From Symsagittifera roscoffensis (lineage: Eukaryota; Xenacoelomorpha; Acoela; Convolutidae), in NCBI RefSeq assembly GCF_963678635.1, contig NC_087067.1, forward strand, positions 48,527,618 to 48,591,617: a stretch of DNA of 64,000 nt, given 5' to 3'. A model generated the notes under the pieces. That model made no database searches. It had not been told where the DNA came from and saw only the letters and a program-made list of their open reading frames with translations. Below, piece after piece: positions 21,707 to 33,917 of the stretch (the stretch's first letter is position 1; every line of letters begins with the position of its first letter). The position numbers and the translations under genes were made by a program.

Positions 21707-23124
21707 GTGTACACTAGTAATAAAAAGTTCGTAAGTAGTATATCGGAAAAAAAACTTTCTACGCAGCAACATCTCTTCTCAGTCTCCATTAGCTGATAGG
21801 TTTATAAACTGCTTACTGATGATTTGTACAATTGTACAACTGATCCACAGACATGCAGCATACATCTCACGCCAGTCAATACCATTCTCAATTTTGCTAT
21901 TGTTATGCCATTTTCAGACCATAACTTCTAACATAATAATAATAAATTGTTGCCAAACGATATCTATTTACAGGAGTTACAAACACAAACTGGAATCGTT
22001 TAGAAGAACACCATTGGATAACTGCTAATTTTTACCTTACTGATCGTAACACCTACAAAACGAGATGGCGTAAAAACTTGATTGATTAACAAGAATTGAA
22101 AGAAAGCGGAACTTAAACAGCAGTTCGGGGCTAGGTAGGACCATTAAAAACGGGGCGAATTTGTACAATATGATCGAGACAACCCCCTATTCTCTTAGAG
22201 AATAAACGTTCTCAACCGCAAGTCCTCATTGTTCCCCCTGGCTGTCATCTGCCATCATCTAATGCATCCACAGAACTGATAGCGCCGATCTCAATCCATT
22301 TGAAAGATAAAATTTTGTAGGAGCTCACCTTTTTTAATTTGTTGTTTTTTCTTCGGCCTCAAATAAAACTTACTTCGAACTGGTTATTTGAAGAAGGTAT
22401 TTAAAAACGAGTATAGGAAGATAATTATCCCAAACCCTGAGTTTTCCCAATGTACATTAGGGATTTATGTACATAATTGCTTACGACGCATAGGGGAGAG
22501 GAATAAAGGGTATCGGTGCTCGTCTTTTATTTAGTTGTTTTAATTTGAAATTAAATTTGAAATTATTATTTTTTTGTAATTTTTCCGGTCCCACATTACT
22601 TTTTGATATACGCACTGTTGTAAAGCTAGCGGTTAATCCCAGTCTGCATCGTCCGTTGACGAATGCTTAACAATCACTTCAATGCGCAATCAAATATCTC
22701 AATCGCCGATAAAGTTGCCCTAAAAGCTCAAGTAAGGATGCGGGGAGTATTTTTGCACATAATTTAAATGCCTAATAAGTTGTCTTGAATACATATATTT
22801 ATTATTAGAAAGGAAAGAATATGATTAATCATGAAGGATTTGAATGAGGAGTTTTCCAACTATCTTAAAATCTATAACAACGTCTCTTAAACGCTTGAGA
22901 AAAGAAATAAAACAAAAAAAGTAGGAGGTATTGAAAACTTAGGGGGATTATATATTTGAATAATTTGATATTGGACAAAATTTTGAGCAAAATCAATTCC
23001 ATGTGTCTGTAGAATCTAATGAAAAGCTCTGAAAATTAATAAAAAGAATTCACAGACAGAATCTGAAATCCAGCAACAAAACAGAGCATTGACTCTGAAG
23101 TCTAATGATAAATGCTGGAATATA
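21707..23124. other. Intergenic DNA, no gene seen
   Basis: No coding region is supported. 22040-22330 is less AT-rich than its surroundings and contains TTAGAGAATAAACGTTCTCA, which could be the tail of an old interspersed element, but I cannot place it in a family. Confidence 0.5.
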
Positions 23125-23710
23125 TTTAAGTGGACAAAATTAAGCGCTAATTGAGGATTTTACAGTCTAAAATGCCTGCTTTGAATGTCCTTTTTGGACA
23201 AAATGTATTTCAAAATCAGAAACTTTCTTGCATAGACCAAGAGCAAATGATAAGAGCTACCCTCTATGAAACTATCAATATTGATTTCAATGACTAACCA
23301 ATAATATCCTGGTCTGCAAATGCCAATTTTCCTCATCTGCATCAAGTTCCTTACTTCGCGTGAAATATCAGACACTTCCGAGTTTAGTAAAATTTTCACG
23401 CTGATTGTTTCCATTTTATCGCTGAGAATGTTTCACGTCGCAATTTTCTCAATCCGCTTATTCGATAAAGAGTTCGCTAGGATGCAAAATTTAGTGTAGA
23501 TGATGAAAACTGGCCTTTTCAGACCCGAATCGCATAAATATGTCATTGAAACCAAATATTGATAGTTTTGTAGAGGGTAGCTTTGATCATTTGATCTTGG
23601 TCTTAAAAAAATTTCGAATTTCGAAAGTAATGTAGTCCAAAATGGACATTGAAAGCAGACATTTTTGAAGAGTAAAACCTTGAAATTGCCGTTCATTTTG
23701 TCCACTAGTG
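23125..23710. mobile_element. Foldback element 1 with CACTAGTGGACAAAAT ends
   Basis: The left arm (from AGTGGACAAAATTAAGCG) and the right arm (ending ATTTTGTCCACTAGTG) are inverted copies of each other over about 270 bp. For example, AGAGCTACCCTCTATGAAAC at left corresponds to the complement of GTTTTGTAGAGGGTAGCTTT at right. TGGACAAAATTA-type ends are common in Tc1/mariner-like elements, so that superfamily is suggested. Minus-strand frames across it are by-products of the palindrome. Confidence 0.75.
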
Positions 23711-24290
23711 CTGGTGGACAAAATTAAGCGCAAATTAATGTTTTTCTCTCTAGTGACTGTTTTCAAGGATGATTTTGGACAACTTTGTTATTGAACGAAA
23801 CTTTTACATTTATCAAGATAAAATGATCAGAGCTGCCATCTATGGAATTACCAAAGGTTGTTCTTAAAGACGTACGTGTTTTTTTCCGGGTCTGAAAATG
23901 CCAGTTTTCACTATCTGCACTAAGTTTTTCATCGTAGTGAATTCTTTCTCAAATAAGCGGAATAAAAAAATGTTCAAGCGACGTGAAACATTATCAGCCA
24001 GAAAAGGAAAAATGAAATATTCAGTGTGGCAACTTTACTAAACTCAGCTTTTTCTTACAATTTTACGCGATTTATAAACTTGGTGTGGATGATGAAAACT
24101 GGCAGTTTCAGATGCCGAAGTTCTTCAAGCTGAAAACTGATCTTTTCAGAGAGAGTAGTTTAAATCATTTACTGTCGGTCATTGTAACATTTTGTTAGAA
24201 TTGGAAGTAAATTTTGTCCAACATGGTCCTTAAAATAGACTTTTAGAGCAAAAAAAACCTGAATTTGCGTTTAATTTTGCTCACTAGTTT
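23707..24290. mobile_element. Foldback element 2, abutting element 1
   Basis: It starts CTGGTGGACAAAATTAAGCG and ends TTTAATTTTGCTCACTAGT. Its two halves are inverted copies of about 270 bp, each with a CTGAAAATGCCAGTTTTCA- or GAAAACTGGCAGTTTCAGA-like block. It is the same family as 23125-23710 and shares the CACTAGTG junction with it. Confidence 0.7.
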
Positions 24291-25783
24291 TTGATTCAAC
24301 GATCGTATGTGCAACACGATTCAAAGGTTGCAGAAAAAATACAAAGTCCGTTGGTTTATAATCCTTAGGAAAGTAAGCGAGCGTAGCGTTTCTATGTGGC
24401 TTTGTTACAGATATAAACAAAACAAAAATTGATAAGCAAAACTGCGTTTTTTCACCGGTTTAATCTTGAATTTGCAGGAAAATTGCTCTTCAGTATTTTG
24501 ATATGCCTCTAAAACCGCAGTCAAAATTTTGGAGTCGCATTTTCCACTATGTAAGAACTTCCTATAAGAAATTCAGGGAAACTTCGCTATCTTGCAGTTT
24601 TCACAAAGGAAAAATCCTCAGAAAGCATATTGTTCTCAAAACGATTACAAAACTTCCAATAATACCACAAAAATTTTGAATCAGATTATATACCGTAATT
24701 ACAGAAAAAATCAATTTTGGAAAAAAATTTTTTTTCCAATTTTATGCATACAACAATTCCAGCTTTTGGTTATAAAAAACACATTTCGAACAAAAATTTT
24801 GAAAGTTTTCTATAAAAATCTTAACTATACGTAATTATCGGCGCGAATTGATTTTGGAGACAATTTAAATTAAACTTTGACGAATTTTATATAGCTTCGG
24901 ACGTGTTGTATGTGGGGCTCAGATATGTAATCACAAATTTTCTAGATATCAACGAAAGACTCCCCCTAATAAGTTAAAATTTACTGATTATTTCAACAAA
25001 CTGTTGATTATGGCCTATGAGTTACCATTTGTGTACTCCACGAGTGGTGAGAACTTTTGATATCCCTTTCTTGTAACATTCTTAAAGCCTATTTTTTTTC
25101 CTTAAAATTATAAAATTCTTAATTTTTCTTGGATTCTTTAAGATAAGAAAGTAAATGTTCACCAAAATTATCTTTAAAAACAGGCATTTTAGAGAGTAAA
25201 AACCCGAAATGACGCGCAATTTTGCCTACTAGTGTAGCTGTGCCAAAAACTTAGATTAAAGGCTCCAATAAGAGACTCCGTCCCTAGAAAATTCTTTATT
25301 TGTGACCTGGAATACTTTATATCTAATCTAATTTTCTGGTCAGAAACTCTTTGCAAAAATTTTAATTGAAGCAGGGATTCTCTTAAAATTCTTCATTTCT
25401 CATCCTATTTTTGATCAAAAATTAGCTAAAATCTAGGCTATTTCTAGCTAGAAAAAAGTCTGCTAGTGGGACTCGCAGGCACTTGTTAAAACATCTAATG
25501 CAAAGCAACACTTGTTGAAAACATGTGTTAATTTGCATTGTACTTATACGGCTATTATTGTGTATAATCGAAGCAAGTTTATCTCGTTGCGGTTGAGCAG
25601 TGAACTGATTTCTAATTATTTGTTTCCAGAAGTTGTTTATTTACAAACTAAAAAAGAAATAGATCTTTTCTGTACAGAAAAAAAAAATTGGCTAGGTAAT
25701 CTATATAACATATCTATTTAGAAAAACAGCCTTCTTTGGTACACTACTGGTAATGGATTGTTGGAGTTAAAAATATCATGATC
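24291..25783. other. Intergenic DNA with a further foldback-family end
   Basis: No gene is supported. 25080-25236 ends GCGCAATTTTGCCTACTAGTG and looks like the right arm of a third member of the CACTAGTGGACAAAAT family; its left arm is not clear. Confidence 0.5.
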
Positions 25784-26088
25784 CATCGGCGGATTTAGAG
25801 GGGTGCAGAAGGCGGACACCTTTTCCTCAAGGATTCGACCACATGCCGACCCAAAGGGTCCCCCCAATCTACTATTTTGAGATATCTATTTTTTGTAACG
25901 GGCCCTAAAGTATTTCTATAATAATTTTGTGCGGGGATTTTTATGGTCAAAATTTTCCAAAAAGTGCCTAAATTTTTGGCCTGTTTTTCAAAATTTTGCC
26001 TGCGCTGCAGAAGTTTTGGCCAAAACAAGGTCTTTGTAGCACTTTGGGAGAGCTCAGAAAATCAATTTGGTCGACCTAAAAACTCCTG
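25784..26088 (-). mobile_element. hAT-type MITE, reverse orientation
   Basis: It begins CATCGGCGGATTTAGAGGGG and passes CGACCCAAAGGGTCCCCCC and CTGCGCTGCAGAAG. It ends ATCAATTTGGTCGACCTAAA followed by AACTCCTG. Block order matches 16007-16422 read backwards. Its family-wide terminal poly-C is absent here and no 8-bp duplication is recognisable. Confidence 0.75.
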
Positions 26089-28105
26089 ATCTCAAATACT
26101 TTGCTCAAGATTCTCTTTAGCACTTCTAAGTCATGAGCAAATTAGACCGATAGTCTTTATTTCATCCTAAGAACCAAAATGAAAGAAACCTATGTATAAC
26201 TTACCTTTCAGCGCGCGGCGCGTTGAATTTGATTGAGCTCGAAACTCATACGAATAAAAAATTAGAGATGACTTTGTTTGTTTGACTCTATCAATTCTTT
26301 CCAATAGACAAGTATGTCAAAAATCAAATCAATAAAATCATTTTTTTGTAAAAAAAATATGTTCATTGGCGCCGCCTAAGATAGAAGCCAGGAAAAAATT
26401 ACTCGTTTCGAAGAATTGAGATAATGATGAATTCTCGGATGACAGACAATTAGAAGAAAGTTAAAATAGCAAAATGCAGTGCCAATAAAAAAACGCAGAA
26501 ATTCAATAACAATCAATAACCAACTAATAAAGATTGATAGAACGCGTCGAAAAATGTGACAAATGCGCTCACAACAGTAACAACAGACACATAAAATATT
26601 TTCTATAGAATTTATATATAAATAATGTTTTAATATCTTTGTGCCTTTTAAGCTGACGCATAGAATTGCGCATTTTATTTTCAATAAAGCCGCCTTATGT
26701 GAACAAAGCTGATTTTTTTTTGCTCCAAGTATCAATTTGAGGGAAATTAGTTACGTTTTAATGTCTATTGAGGCACGCATCTTTAAAAATGAACACATAC
26801 GGACATTTTATAGTGTAATGTAAATATGTGAAGTAAAATGAATTTTTCCTTTAATCGGCAAGCGGTGGCTTTCCATTTAAATCCGTCCAACAAGGTCTCA
26901 TGTTTTCAGCCGCGGCTGTCAAAGTGAAGAAATAAGCCAACTTATACGTGCATCTACATAAATTGGGGAAATAAGAGAGGAGAAAATGACGGAAATAGCG
27001 CGTAAAAAAACAACACGTCAAAAATATCGAGTTAATTCATTCGTGAAATTTGATCAAAATTGAAGAGGAAGTTTATTCAGATGGAAGAATGCTGATAATG
27101 AACGTGAAATAAGTACTTGTTCAAACCTCAGAAGCAAAAAGTAGAACTCAAAAATAGCAGCAAAAAAAACAGAATCTCTTATATTATATATCCACGCATG
27201 GTATTTGGTGAAATATATCAGCCCCTATAAAGAACTATTTTGCGGGTTAAATGCATCGTTCGTAACAAAATTCCCTCTTTTGGAATAAGGGGGATGGGAT
27301 TAGTTGAAGAGACGCGTCCAATAAACATCATGAAATACTTCAAGTGAAAAACCGCAAAATGAATATAATGCCGATTATGATTATTTTTTGGTTTATTTAA
27401 GCATACATGAAAGTGTTCGCCACCATAATAGTGGGTTGGAGTTGGGGAATGCACGTGACTAAATGCTATGAGGGTTAAATGGGTAATAGGTGCAAATAAA
27501 TTTATATAGGGAGGATTCATCATCTATCGTATCGATTGAAGCGAAGAGCATAGAATAGGGCACATAACAAAAGTGCAACGATCTATACATCTAGTCTCAA
27601 AAGAAAAACTTACCATGCTAGCTTACTTACTACACGATTCTACTTGATTGTTCGATTTGTGTTCTATTAGAAGAAAGCCAACCAACCTTAATAACCTTAT
27701 GATTAAGTGAACCATATGATTAGTGAACTTAATTTTCTGAAGTCTTTAATAAAAAAAACTAGGAAAAGCTTTCCAAAAATTGTGCTAAATGAGACGTGAA
27801 AAGAATGGAATGATAAAAACTTAGAAAAGAGGAGGAGAGGGAGGAGTAAAGGGACAGAAAGGCAATCTAACCCATTTTCCGCGCCATTATTTTGCAAACA
27901 AAAAGGCCCACTAATTTTGTTACTCCCTCGGATGGGTTAAAGGAAATGACAGGGAGTCACACACAAAAAGGAAAGAGCATTTAAAATATCGTAAATTGAG
28001 AATAGGACGAAAAAATGCACTTACTTTTTCTACAAATTGATGTTCAGTAGCTTCAGACGACTATTGATTAGGTCATCTCGATCCTCTTAACTAAAGGAAA
28101 GAGGC
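26089..28105. other. Intergenic DNA, no gene seen
   Basis: The frames at 26376-26735 (-), 27218-27523 (-) and 27703-27897 (-) are hydrophobic or low-complexity and lack motifs. No repeat shared with the rest of the window was recognised, so this may be comparatively unique sequence. Confidence 0.5.
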
Positions 28106-28273
28106 GGATCTACTTAACAATCCCCCCACCCCCTATGGTACCTACTTGAGAATCTCCACCCATAAAAATAAATACAGTAAATTAGCACTGAGCTTTCTAT
28201 TGCGAATTCTAATTTTGCTGCATTCTGATTGGTCGACTGATCTTGAAAGGGGTGGAGATTGTTAAGTAGATCC
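28106..28273. mobile_element. 168-bp MITE with perfect 17-bp terminal inverted repeats
   Basis: The left end GGATCTACTTAACAATC (28106-28122) and the right end GATTGTTAAGTAGATCC (28257-28273) are exact complements. The inner flanks CCCCCCACCCC and GGGGTGGA extend the pairing. Just outside lie AGAGGC at left and AGAG at right, so the true ends may be AGAGGCGGATCTA, hAT-like. It resembles the 8334-8518 element. Confidence 0.8.
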
Positions 28274-29464
28274 AGAGATGCTCTAGATTTGAAAACTTAT
28301 ACCACCTTTTGGTGCATTCAGAAGCAGGTATTTCCTAACTGGGCACAACTAACCGTATTCAATGGTCGTTTGTTTCACTATTTGTCAATACATATTTGGT
28401 TACTTTTTCAAGTTTCTTAACAACTGCCCAAATTTTTTTAGAATGAAACGATTTATTTTGAAAAAATGAATATACGGTTAAAAACAAACTGATACATTTC
28501 TCGTTTTTATAATTTTAAGACTAATTTGGTATCATTTCTGAGCCTGCTTAATTCGCCGCACGCGCTACGCCTTAAAAGGTAACCGGAGATGTTACCGCGC
28601 CAGATTGACCGATTCGGGAGATGTCGTGAGCCAAATCCTGGAGTTGTTGCGCGCCAGATTGGCTTGATTGCACACATTTTTGTTGCTAAGATTTTTTGCT
28701 AGATAATGTTTATTAAAATTTTTTTTCTAAATGTAACTCAATTGTTTAATAATGCAACGTGAATAAAAAATATGTAGCGAACATTTTAGCAACGTTATAA
28801 CATACTTATTGTTGATTACCTCAAAAGTATTTCTATTAGGTCAAGTGCAGTTTTGATGTCAAGCTTTTCACTCATGAATCAGAATTTTTTCCAAAAAAAA
28901 TAGCTGTCCGCTCAATTCCTAGAAAAGCTGATCCGAGTTTTTTTCTTTTTTCAGACTATTATTTTTTCAGACAACACTTTTCACTATTTTTTTTTTCCAT
29001 TATTTTTCAAGTAATTATATTTTGATAGTAGTTTTTTGTCATATCAAATCCCATGGACAGATGTATTTTGTGCTACTTTCATGGCAATGGGCTATTCTTC
29101 TTCAAAATATTGTGATAACAAAAAAACGACGTTTTTTGGTGCTTTCATTTAAAGCAAAATTCATTATTGGAGTCAATTTTATATACGAAGGTAAAAATTA
29201 ACAATCAAAATCGAAGGACTTTTACCAAGATGGCAAAATTTTCAAACTCCTCGTGTGCATCTTGCATTCAAATTGCCCACGTCGTTTTAGTAATTTTTAC
29301 CTCACGTACCCACTGAAAGCTTCTAAACTGGGTGAGTTTTTACATAGAATATCTAAATTAATGATATGCGTTATCTGTGAAGAATTTAATCATTTCTCGA
29401 CAAACATTTGAAGTAAACAATTTCGAGGACGAAAAACCTGAAGTCAGCTCAGTGCTCAACCAAA
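28274..29464. other. Intergenic DNA, no gene seen
   Basis: Nothing coding is supported. A slightly GC-richer patch at 28545-28670 carries GCGCCAGATTG twice (near 28597 and 28659), with no tRNA-like fold that I can draw. Confidence 0.5.
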
Positions 29465-30370
29465 CGAGATAATCTTTGATAATCTTTGGCCGAAAAAAAA
29501 CGTTTGGTCATTTTCGATTCCAAAAAAATGGTTTGATTTGGCTCGAACCAAACGAGATATGCTTCGACCGAGAGGATGGTTTTTTTAATCAGATCAAAAT
29601 TATTAGAATTAATTGGATTTTGGCTCGACACCAGAGGAAGGGTTTTGATTCTTCATGCTTTAAATTAGAAGTGTTTCTCGCTAGGCACGTGTTAAAATAA
29701 ATCAATTTAATTGCCAGCTTTTTACTCCTGCTAATGAACAAACAATTATACGAATAGAGAAAAAGAAAGTACAAGAATCACGTTCATTTTCTCGTTCTCG
29801 ACCTCTAGAAAAGTTTTCGCTAATTGAATGACAAAAAAAAATTTGATTTTCGCAATGTGACCTGATAATCGTTAGCTGCTACTTTAGTTTCCGGGGTCGA
29901 TGCGGTCATTTTATTCTTCGACCGTCTCGACCATAACCATCTTGACCGTCTAGACCGTCTAGACTAAGGACAGATAGTTTCGATAATCTCGACCGAAAAA
30001 AAACACTTGGTCTTTTTCGATTCCAAAAAAATGGTTTGATTTGGCTCGACCCAAACGAGATATGCTTTGACCGAGAGGATGGTTTTTCAATCAGATCGAA
30101 ATTATTAGAAATAATTGCATTTTAAAACGTATTATGTACATAATCTTTTTGTTCGATTAAATTATTTTTTTATTTTATGTATAATGTGGTTTTCAAAAAT
30201 TAGAAAATTGGTTGATAAATAAAATTTAATTTTTACTTCGTCGCACCGCAAGACGATTGTGCTCGTGGTATGTTTCGACCGTGCTAGAAGTATTTTTTGA
30301 CCGTATTTGAGCTATCTTTCGACCGCGCTCGACTTGTGTTTTGACTGTGCTGGACCAAATTTCATGTTTA
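29465..30370. repeat. Direct-repeat pair within TCGACC-rich DNA
   Basis: A segment of about 150 bp around TTTTCGATTCCAAAAAAATG and ACCAAACGAGATATGCTT occurs at 29480-29630 and again at 29985-30120, roughly 90 percent identical. Between and after them the sequence is built from degenerate TCGACCGTCT and TTTCGACC units, related to the array at 31903-33917. Confidence 0.75.
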
Positions 30371-31902
30371 GACTGCACATTTCCTCATTCGCATATTTGC
30401 ATATTTAACTAACATTTTAATAAATATATTTTTGTGTAATTCACTCGAGTTTACCGTGACAAGAAGAATAATTTTGTTTGATTTCAAAAAAGCATATTCA
30501 GGGATTTTGATTTCGTCAAAAAAAACCTTGAGAATTGGATTATAATCTGAAACAACTTTTTTATTGAAATTCAAGTCCAAAATTGAAAACTCAAAATATT
30601 TTGCTAAAGCAAAGCTCTACGTCAGGACCATGCGAATTGATCAACTTTGAATTGGGAAATTACAGATTTTTTTGTTGTGGGCAGCGATGTTTTGCTATAT
30701 TTTTAAAATTTGAGTTTTACTATTTTGATAACTTTTTGTCCAGCTTAATCGATTTCGTAATACTCACTTGTAAAATCTGAGTCGGTTGTTATGGGCTTGA
30801 GTGTTCCGTGATCACAACGTCAACAAGCTAATAGTATTTTGTTGAATTTTTGAAGATAAATTTTACAAATTAAGCTGCAACAAAAAATAAAAACAAACTC
30901 TGAGCTATAGCAATCTTACAAATTTTTAATTTAGCTTTGTTTCCGCTAACTTTGTTACAAATTCAAATTTGAAATTTCTTCTTCTGGTGTAATCAAGGAG
31001 AAAGAATAACCCCATGAGAAAAAACACAAATAATTTCATCAACTTTTGGGAAACTTTTGGGCTTACCAACTTGTAGAAAAACCAGGTTCAATAAAGAATA
31101 TACAATAATGGTGGAAAAGGGTAAATTTTGAAAAGTGATGTGCTTTTTTATGATTTTTATAACCACAAAAATATAATTTCTCTAAGCCAATATGAAGAGA
31201 CGACAGAGAAAAAAAGAAAAAACGCAACTCTTTTACAAAATGTTTAGTTGAATTTTTGCTTAGAAGTTTAGAAACAAGGTAACTTGTCACTACTCCAATT
31301 GACCCTTTGATCAAGCATTTTTATAAAATTACAATATACGTTAAAGTACATCAAATTCCGACTTTTCTACAAGCGATTTGGCGCAAAATCTACACTAAGC
31401 TTTGGAACAGCGCGCCAAAAAACCACCATTTTTTGTCGTAACAGCCAAAAAAGTGTACTAAAAAATTATCTGTGGTCTTTTTTGTACCAATTTTGCCTAC
31501 AGGGTTAGAAATCTTAAAAAAAAGATATTTATAATTTTTTTTAGAGATTTGAGACTGCTCAGAAAATCAATTTGATCGACCTTAAATTGAAAGCAAAAAT
31601 AAAACAAATTTAAAAATGTTCTTAGAAACTATTACCATTGTCCATTCTGTTTTTTCTTTCATTCTCTAACGGCGTTTTTCTTTAAGAGGCTAATCTGTAG
31701 ATCTTCGTGGATTCCGGGTACAAGTTAAGGAGTACATGCAGATGCCGCAAAAGTAACTGTAAACAGATTTGCAATTTTGTACCTTACATTGAACTAAAAT
31801 CGTGCGTTTTTAAATAATAGCTAGAGCCAGCACTCTTATCTAGATGCTGAATTTAAAAGTCCGAACCTAGCCACTATCAGAGGAATCTACTATCTAAACT
31901 TT
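30371..31902. other. Intergenic DNA with a probable hAT relic
   Basis: No gene is supported. 31340-31590 contains AGCGCGCCAAAAAACC, TTTTGCCTACAGG and CAGAAAATCAATTTGATCGACC in the order expected of a reversed, strongly diverged hAT MITE of the 16007 family. Confidence 0.4.
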
Positions 31903-33917
31903 CCCGGGTCGAGATGCTTGACTTATGTTTCGACTTTCTCGACCAAAAATTGGTATGATTCGACCCTTTCGACCAAATTTTGGTATGTCTTGACTTTCTC
32001 GGGCAAATTTTGGTTTGTTTCGACTTTCTCGACAACAAAAAAGTGTTCGACTTGTTCGACTCAGTTCACATATGTTTCGACTTTCTCGACCAAAGTTCGA
32101 TATGCATAGATTTATTTAATCGACCTTGCATAGACATGTTTCAATTTTCTCGACAAAAAACTTGGTATTTTTGGACTGTCTCGACTTTGCGACCAACAAA
32201 AAAAATCCAAAATTTTCTTCGAAAGCCAGAACAGCACTTTTCTTTGTATCAGGATGAAGCCCCGAAAACTATCAGGAGGAAGCCCTCGTTGAGGAAACCC
32301 ATCAGATGGAAGACCCTAAAAGAATCCCAACTAAATATTGCGTCGGAGAAATTGTGGATAATTTCGAAACAAAAAACCAAAAAAAAAACTTTAAAAAATC
32401 CTCTTTTTGAAACATCCCGCTACTCAAGTCGAGGATTGCAATTTATGTTTGACTTTTTCAATCGAAATTGCGTATGTTTTGACTGCGCTCGACTTATGTT
32501 TCGACTGTGCTCGACCTATGCTTTGACTTTACTCGACCTATGTTTCGACTTTCTCGACTTATCTTTCGACTTTCTCGACTGATGTTTTGAGTTTCTCGAC
32601 ACAAAGAGCCATCTGCGATAAAAATCTGTGATTAGTTTTTAATGGTTGAACCGGTTGACCAAAGCAAGCGTCTGTCAGGGATTTGGAGCACTAATAATGT
32701 AATAAGAAAAACTTTTATCAAGATCAGATCAAACGGGTGGATAGCAAATAACCAGAAATGTTTTTAATCAACGGCGCTTGAAATTTTTTTGGAAAATAAA
32801 ATTATACCTAATGTGTCACGATCTGAAGGCATCAAAGTGTCAAAGATGGAAGAAAATTCAAGATGTGCATTCATATCAACTTGCCTGAAATCTTCACTTA
32901 AATCAGATACAGTTAGATTTTTTTTGCCTGGAGATAGAATTTTTGAAGAACACGAAGTCTGTCAACCTACAAGTCAACAGTACTGCTGAACAGGACAAAA
33001 CAACCCAACAGACAATTCTTAGTAAATTCTCAGTTATTACCACAAAAATAAGTGGATCAATAAACTTAAGAGTAACACATAAGTTGCTTAACCGCTAACC
33101 AATTGTTTTAAGGAAAACAAATCTCTATACGTTTGCTTCCGGATGATGAATCATGCGTTGATCAACTGCTAAAAAACGGTCTCATCGATAATCTGTGAAA
33201 CTACTTTGAAAATTTTTCATCAGCCCTATCGTAGTAACACCAAAATGGGTTGCATTTGACTGTGTTCGACATATGTTTCGACTTTCTCCACGTTCGTGAC
33301 TATCATATATCACGAGTAAATTGACAAAACATTATAATTTGTGCTTTTCAGTTGATTTTTTTGTGACGATGCTTGATTTGAAAATAAACTATAAAAACCT
33401 GTAAAATGCAATATTCCTCCGTCGAAAACGTTTTTTTTTTTAATTTTTAAATCTCCCAGTTTTGCTTCTATTTTTCTTACCAATCTGGTCTGAAACTGTT
33501 GATGTGAAAACTGATAGTTGAGGAATGTTTGGTAGTTTACTTTTTCTTGCCGCAGGACCCTTAGATTTCCAAAACTTAAAAGAGTCCCTCTAAAATTTTA
33601 AGTTTTATGTTGAGCAAATCTCCTCAATTGATTGTCGCGGGTTGCACATTTCTGACGGAACAGATTTTTTTGCTCAATTTTGAATTTAAATTTAATTTAA
33701 ATCCCCTAAAAAAATTTAAGTTTTGAAAAAAATCAGGTTTTGCTCGACCTATGTTTCGATTGTGCTTGACCTATGTTCTGACTTTCTCGACCAAAATCGG
33801 GTATGTTTTGACTTTGTAATTGACTTAAAATTGGTTCTCGACCGCGGAATTTCAGTCGCAAAACTGCACTGGCTCGACTTTCAAAGTCGAAACATAAGTC
33901 GAGCACCTCGACCCTGG
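31903..33917. mobile_element. 2-kb element with CCCGGGTCGAG ends and subterminal TTTCGACTTTCTCGACC repeats
   Basis: The left end CCCGGGTCGAGATGCTTGAC and the right end GTCGAGCACCTCGACCCTGG are inverted repeats, each followed inward by TTATGTTTCGACTTT or its complement. Degenerate TTTCGACTTTCTCGACC units fill 31915-32200, 32450-32600 and 33720-33840. The middle (32210-32430 and 32780-33000) is different DNA with two short protein-like frames of unknown origin. The FDFLD-rich frame at 31980-32582 is translated minisatellite. Confidence 0.65.

Noticed and set aside
23160-23705. Two minus-strand frames as transposase remnants
   Set aside because: They are translations of the two arms of a foldback element and show no catalytic motif.
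26376-26735. 119-codon hydrophobic minus-strand frame
   Set aside because: No ordered membrane topology, motif or coding-like codon use.
31980-32582. 200-codon frame rich in FDFLD
   Set aside because: It is translated TTTCGACTTTCTCGACC minisatellite with a non-repeat middle.
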